Assembly (NCBI RefSeq): GCF_000331245.1
Contig: NZ_ANFZ01000009.1
Span: 831,181-895,180, forward strand
Direction of reading: 5' to 3'
DNA length: 64,000 nucleotides
DNA from: Blastomonas sp. AAP53
Lineage (GTDB): Bacteria > Pseudomonadota > Alphaproteobacteria > Sphingomonadales > Sphingomonadaceae
The position numbers were made by a program, and so were the translations under genes. The notes beneath the pieces were generated by a model, which was not told the origin of the DNA, ran no database searches, and saw only the letters and a program-made list of their open reading frames with translations. This document shows, piece after piece, positions 58,394-64,000 of the stretch. Each line of letters starts with the position of its first letter. Position 1 is the stretch's first letter.

Positions 58394-59158
58394 ATGTTTG
58401 CGCCGCTGCTAAACCATCCGCTGCTGGGTCCTCTGGCCGCTGCCATCGCAGGGGCGATCTTCGGCAGCTTCATCGGTGCGCTCGTGGTGCGATGGCCGCA
58501 GGGGCGAACGGTGATGACCGGGCGATCCCGCTGCGATTCGTGTGACACAAACCTCAAGCCCTGGCAGCTGGTGCCGATCGTGTCGCATCTGGCGCTGCGC
58601 GGACGCTGCGCTGCGTGCCGTCAGCCGATCGGGTGGGAGGGGCTGGCGATCGAGGCCGGTGCGGCGCTGATCGGCGCGCTGGCATTGGCGTTGCATCCGG
58701 GCGGTGCCGGTGTCGCGATCGCAGCGTTCGGCTGGCTGCTGCTGCCGCTCGCGGTGCTGGACCTGAAGCACTATTGGTTGCCGCAGCCGCTGACCGCCGC
58801 GCTGGCGCTTGGCGCCCTGGCGAGCATGGGCGCGGGCCTGCCGCCCGACTGGGCGAGCCGGCTGATCGGTGCAGGCGCAGGTTTCGGCGTCTTGTGGAGT
58901 GTCGCGACGGGCTATCGTCAGCTTCGCGGACGCGAGGGGCTGGGCGGCGGCGATCCGTGGATGCTCGGCGCGATCGGCCTGTGGCTGGGCTGGCAGCTGC
59001 TGCCGCTGGTGCTGATGATCGCCAGCGGCCTGGGTCTGGCTGCAGCACTGATCATGCAGCGGCGCGGGGCTGCCGTCGATGGCGCCACGCGCTTTCCGCT
59101 GGGCACATTGCTGGCACTGGCCGCATGGCCGGTCGCCTTGCTGGGACTTCAGCCCTGA
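58394..59158 (+). CDS. Type IV prepilin peptidase (A24 family)
   Basis: The enzyme cleaves and N-methylates type IV prepilins and type II pseudopilins in the membrane. The zinc-binding cysteines are C47/C50 and C72/C75 (CDSC ... CAAC). The catalytic aspartates are D123 (VLDLKHYWLP) and D187 (GGGDPWML). Six or more membrane helices cover its 254 residues. No pilin or secretion genes lie nearby, so its clients are elsewhere in the genome. Confidence 0.92.
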   Translation: MFAPLLNHPLLGPLAAAIAGAIFGSFIGALVVRWPQGRTVMTGRSRCDSCDTNLKPWQLVPIVSHLALRGRCAACRQPIGWEGLAIEAGAALIGALALALHPGGAGVAIAAFGWLLLPLAVLDLKHYWLPQPLTAALALGALASMGAGLPPDWASRLIGAGAGFGVLWSVATGYRQLRGREGLGGGDPWMLGAIGLWLGWQLLPLVLMIASGLGLAAALIMQRRGAAVDGATRFPLGTLLALAAWPVALLGLQP

Positions 59159-59161
59159 CTG

Positions 59162-59386
59162 TCAACCGCGCTGCGCGGCGCGGTGCAGCCGTTGGCCCAG
59201 GAACGCCCGACCACGCTTGGATACGGCCCAGGTACCGCTGACCAGCAGCGCCAGAAAACCAAGGCCGATGATCAGGCCGGACGAAGCACCGATCGCCAGC
59301 AGGATCAGCATCACGCCGACAAATGGTGCGGCGATCAGGCCAAAGAGACCGGCGACGACCAGGGTCGCCTGAAGCGTATGCAACAT
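59162..59386 (-). CDS. Small two-helix membrane protein
   Basis: The 74-residue protein is mostly two hydrophobic helices (TLQATLVVAGLFGLIAAPFVGVML and GLIIGLGFLALLVSG) with a basic C-terminus (SKRGRAFLGQRLHRAAQRG). I do not recognise a family. It is convergent with the prepilin peptidase gene; the stops are three bases apart. A 7-base-arm palindrome about 70 bases upstream may regulate it. Confidence 0.65.
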   Translation of the reverse strand: MLHTLQATLVVAGLFGLIAAPFVGVMLILLAIGASSGLIIGLGFLALLVSGTWAVSKRGRAFLGQRLHRAAQRG

Positions 59387-59456
59387 GGGGAGAAACTCTC
59401 GGGTAAAGCTGCGTGTCCGCAGAAATCGAACGACACAATAGCCAAGCCGATGCCCC

Positions 59457-59472
59457 GATATGTCAACATATC
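59457..59472. promoter_or_regulatory. Palindrome upstream of the small membrane gene
   Basis: GATATGT CA ACATATC is an inverted repeat with perfect 7-base arms. It is AT-rich and lies between the acsA stop and the start of the small membrane protein. It may be an operator; it has no T-run, so it is unlikely to be a terminator. Confidence 0.4.
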
Positions 59473-59491
59473 AGTTGGTTGGCCAGCAATT

Positions 59492-61450
<1,959 letters not shown>

Positions 61451-61558
61451 CGATCAGGTCCTCGCACGGGTGTTGGCCCTGGCGGCCATATCTGCCCATC
61501 CTTGTGCAGCACACGGCCGGGGGTAGCAACCCGTCGCAAAGTGCCGCGCGGCGACCAA

Positions 61559-61580
61559 AATGATATTGATATAACATTAC
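61559..61580. promoter_or_regulatory. Putative Zur-like operator
   Basis: AATGATATTGATATAACATT is an imperfect palindrome (7 of 10 positions). With the following AC, the right half ATAACATTAC fits the alphaproteobacterial zinc-uptake-regulator half-site. It lies 137 bases before the receptor gene and 109 bases from acsA. The left half is degenerate, so this is tentative. Confidence 0.4.
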
Positions 61581-61716
61581 ACCAGTGCTAGCGGACACCC
61601 GAGAGCCACCGCGGCGCGAGCGCGTTCCAACCGATCGCGCCCGGAATGGCGGATCGATTGCCGGTCAGCGGCAACACACCCAGTCACGAAAACGCCCCCA
61701 GGGAGCACCCAATTTT

Positions 61717-63870
61717 ATGCGTCGCACGCTTCTGCTTGTTACCACATCGCTTTCACTGAGCCCTGTCCTGCTCGCCCCCCTGCCCGCGCTGGCGCAGGAG
61801 ACCCAGGCCGCTCCGGCGCCTGCCGACGATGAAGATGACGACGACTTTCACCGGAACCGCGGCATTGTCGTCACCGCGCCGTTCGTGCGCGACCTCAGCA
61901 TCCTGGCGGGCACATCCGAACTGACCGGCGACGACCTGTCGCGCGAGGCGCGCTCGCAGATCGGCGATGCGCTGACCAAGCTCCCCGGCGTCTCGGCCAC
62001 CAGCTTCTCGCCGGGCGCCTCGCGCCCGGTGCTGCGCGGCTTCCAGGGTGAGCGCATTCGCGTGCTGACCGATGGCATCGGCACCATCGACGTCTCGAAC
62101 ACCTCGCCCGACCACGGCGTGACAGTGGAGCCGATCATCCTCGACCGGATCGAAGTGCTGCGCGGCCCCGCCGTGCTGCTGTTCGGTGGCCAGGCTGTCG
62201 GCGGCGCAGTCAACGCGATCGACAAGCGCATTCCGCGTGAAGTGCCCGAAGAGCCGTTCCATCTCGATGCGCTCGCCACATATGGCAGCGCAGCGGACGA
62301 ACGCAGCATCGGCGCCAGCCTCGACGTACCGCTGACCTCGAAGCTAGTGCTGCATGTCGACGGCAGCTACCGCAAGTCGAACGACCTGCGTGCCGGCGGC
62401 TTCGTGCTGTCGCCCGGTCTGCGCGCCGAGCAGCTTGAAACCGCTGCCGAAGAACGCGAGGAAGGCAATCTCGACGAGGCTGCCGAGGCCGAAGAACTGG
62501 CATCGCTGCGTGGCCGCATCCCTAACACCGGCACCGAAACCTACAGCTTCGGCGGCGGCCTGGCCTATATCGGCGAAGGCGGCAGCTTCGGTGTTTCGGG
62601 CAGCTATTACAACAGCCTTTACGGCGTGCCTGCGCGCCCAGGCGCGGGCCATCACCATGGCGAGGAAGGCGAAGAGGAGGAGGCCGGCGGCGAGGAAGAG
62701 GAAGGCCCTGTCACCATCGGGCTCGACCAGATCAAGGTCGATTTCCGCGGCGAGGTGTTCCTTCCGGGATTCTTCGAAACGCTACGTCTGCGTGCGGCCT
62801 ATGCCGATTTCAAGCAGACCGAGTTCGAAGGTGACGAGGTGGGCACGGTGTTCACCAACCAGGGCATCGAATCGCGGCTGGAACTGGTGCAGCGCGAGCG
62901 CGGCGGCTGGCGCGGCGCGAGCGGCGTGCAATATGTCCATCGCGATTTCAGCGCGATCGGAGCCGAAGCGTTCGTTCCGCCCAACGTCACCGAACAGCTC
63001 GGCATCTTCACGCTGCAGGAAGTGCGCAGCGGCAATATCGAGATCGAAGGCGCGGCGCGCTATGACAAGGTCAACGTCCAGTCGCAGGTGCTGGGCATCG
63101 AGCGCGACTTCGATTCCTATTCGTTCGCCTTGGGCCTCGCCTATCTCCCGACCGATCAGCTCCGCATCGGCGTGAACCTCAACCGCGCCCAGCGCGCGCC
63201 GGCAGCAGAAGAGCTGTTCTCGAACGGAGCGCATATCGCAACGCAGGCGTTCGAGATCGGCAACCCCGATTTCACCACCGAAAAGAGCTGGGGCGGCGAA
63301 GCCTATGTCCGCTGGTCAACCCCGGACGTCACCATGTCACTGACCGGCTTCTACAACCGGTTCGACGACTTCATCATCGATGTGCCCACCGGACTGGAGG
63401 AAGACGACCTGCCGGTGTTCCAGTTCATCCAGAACGACGCCAAATATTACGGTCTCGAAGCCGAGGCATCGGTTGTGTTCGCGCGTGCCGGCGGCTTTCG
63501 CTTCAGCGCCGATGGCGTCGCTGACTATGTCCACGCCTCGCTCGATGGTCTGGGCCCGGTGCCGCGCATTCCCCCGCTGCGGCTTCTCGGCGGTCTCGAA
63601 GCGCAGAGCGACACGCTCGACCTGCGCGCCGAGGTCGAATGGTTCGACGACCAGCAGCGCAATGCCAATTTCGAGACCGAGACCGCAGGGTTCACATTGG
63701 TCAACGCCAGCGCGTCGTGGAAGCCGTTCGGCGCATCGCGCGGGGTGACTTTGATTGCGTCTGCCAACAACATCTTCGACGTCGTCGGCCGCCGCGCCGC
63801 CAGCTTCACCAAGGACTTCGCCCCGCTCGCCGGCCGCGATTTCCGCATCTCGGCCAAGTTCAGCTTCTGA
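61717..63870 (+). CDS. TonB-dependent receptor, probably for zinc (ZnuD-like)
   Basis: The 717-residue outer-membrane receptor has a signal peptide ending in LPALAQ, a plug domain (about residues 50-170, with DALTKLPGVSATSFSPG and DRIEVLRGPAVLLFGG) and a barrel ending in ISAKFSF. An extracellular loop near residues 306-335 is rich in His and Glu (HHHGEEGEEEEAGGEEEEG), and another acidic segment (DDEDDDDFHR) follows the signal. These fit divalent-metal capture as in ZnuD. A Zur-like site lies upstream. The metal is inferred, not shown. Confidence 0.85.
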   Translation: MRRTLLLVTTSLSLSPVLLAPLPALAQETQAAPAPADDEDDDDFHRNRGIVVTAPFVRDLSILAGTSELTGDDLSREARSQIGDALTKLPGVSATSFSPGASRPVLRGFQGERIRVLTDGIGTIDVSNTSPDHGVTVEPIILDRIEVLRGPAVLLFGGQAVGGAVNAIDKRIPREVPEEPFHLDALATYGSAADERSIGASLDVPLTSKLVLHVDGSYRKSNDLRAGGFVLSPGLRAEQLETAAEEREEGNLDEAAEAEELASLRGRIPNTGTETYSFGGGLAYIGEGGSFGVSGSYYNSLYGVPARPGAGHHHGEEGEEEEAGGEEEEGPVTIGLDQIKVDFRGEVFLPGFFETLRLRAAYADFKQTEFEGDEVGTVFTNQGIESRLELVQRERGGWRGASGVQYVHRDFSAIGAEAFVPPNVTEQLGIFTLQEVRSGNIEIEGAARYDKVNVQSQVLGIERDFDSYSFALGLAYLPTDQLRIGVNLNRAQRAPAAEELFSNGAHIATQAFEIGNPDFTTEKSWGGEAYVRWSTPDVTMSLTGFYNRFDDFIIDVPTGLEEDDLPVFQFIQNDAKYYGLEAEASVVFARAGGFRFSADGVADYVHASLDGLGPVPRIPPLRLLGGLEAQSDTLDLRAEVEWFDDQQRNANFETETAGFTLVNASASWKPFGASRGVTLIASANNIFDVVGRRAASFTKDFAPLAGRDFRISAKFSF

Positions 63871-63881
63871 TCCTGGATAAA

Positions 63882-63933
63882 TCCTCCCCGAGCTCGTCTC
63901 GGGGAGGGGGACCGCCGACCAAGGGTCGGTGGT
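63882..63933. repeat. GC-rich repeat with two hairpins (family E)
   Basis: CTCCCCGAG/CTCGGGGAG (63884-63906) and ACCGCCGACC/GGTCGGTGGT (63911-63933) form two adjacent hairpins directly after the receptor stop. They resemble intergenic palindromic repeats and may also help end transcription. Confidence 0.55.
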
Positions 63934-63983
63934 GGAGGGGAAGCGGGGTGGCACTCCGCTCGATCGGCAGCACAATCCCGCTG

Positions 63984-64000
63984 CCCCCCCCCCCCCCCCC
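63984..64000. repeat. Poly-C run at the window edge
   Basis: Seventeen consecutive C's end the window. Nothing else like it occurs in the window. A homopolymer at the very end is often a sequencing or assembly-edge artefact. Confidence 0.7.

Overview
The window is a contiguous piece of a high-GC alphaproteobacterial chromosome, most likely from the Sphingomonadaceae (order Sphingomonadales). The evidence is the order rpsB-tsf-pyrH-frr-uppS-cdsA-dxr-rseP-bamA-skp-fabZ, a CckA-type hybrid kinase, a short-form HisG, two GTTC-N7-GTTC LexA boxes of the alphaproteobacterial type, and several short GC-rich palindromic repeat families. fabZ follows skp directly, with no lpxD, lpxA or lpxB. This fits a lineage that replaced lipid A with glycosphingolipids. 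The genus cannot be fixed from the sequence alone. No tRNA, rRNA, CRISPR array, insertion sequence or prophage block was recognised.

Layout. Positions 1-12,120 hold the translation, isoprenoid, phospholipid and outer-membrane assembly cluster on the + strand, ending with fabZ and rpmE. Positions 12,360-21,490 are on the - strand: alaS, recA with an SOS box, a single-domain response regulator, cckA, a DUF2062 membrane protein, smpB and dapA. Positions 21,580-24,160 (+) carry a soluble lytic transglycosylase and greB. Positions 24,160-31,070 hold an aldehyde dehydrogenase and acetolactate-synthase-type enzyme pair, an orphan N-acetylmuramidase, a 2-hydroxyacid dehydrogenase and cysS. Positions 31,170-34,000 hold a CHASE2 class III nucleotide cyclase overlapping a secreted protein gene. 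Positions 34,310-41,720 (-) hold a nitroreductase, cobT, a class A penicillin-binding protein, a HepT/MntA toxin-antitoxin pair, cobS and a J-domain protein. Positions 41,710-49,640 (+) hold bolA, an epoxide-hydrolase-like enzyme, hisG-hisD-nusB, thiL and hppA. Positions 49,840-51,930 (+) hold an overlapping pair of a FemAB/GNAT-type acyltransferase and a JmjC-like cupin protein. Positions 51,930-56,960 (-) hold a vitamin B12 uptake operon (btuB-btuF-btuC-btuD order of transcription) behind a clear cobalamin riboswitch. The rest holds a thiolase, a prepilin peptidase, a small membrane protein, acsA and a TonB receptor with a His/Glu-rich loop that suggests zinc uptake.

How it fits together. 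Most genes are housekeeping. The less ordinary signals are: palindromic repeat pairs carried in frame inside the btuF coding sequence; a putative SOS box in front of a truncated membrane-protein gene at the left edge; cobS and cobT separated by a PBP and a toxin-antitoxin pair; the cyclase/secreted protein pair; the acyltransferase/JmjC-like pair; and a Zur-like half-palindrome upstream of the putative zinc receptor. At least five repeat families recur between genes. I did not find a clearly new multi-gene defence or biosynthetic system; the two overlapping gene pairs are the best candidates for undescribed functions.
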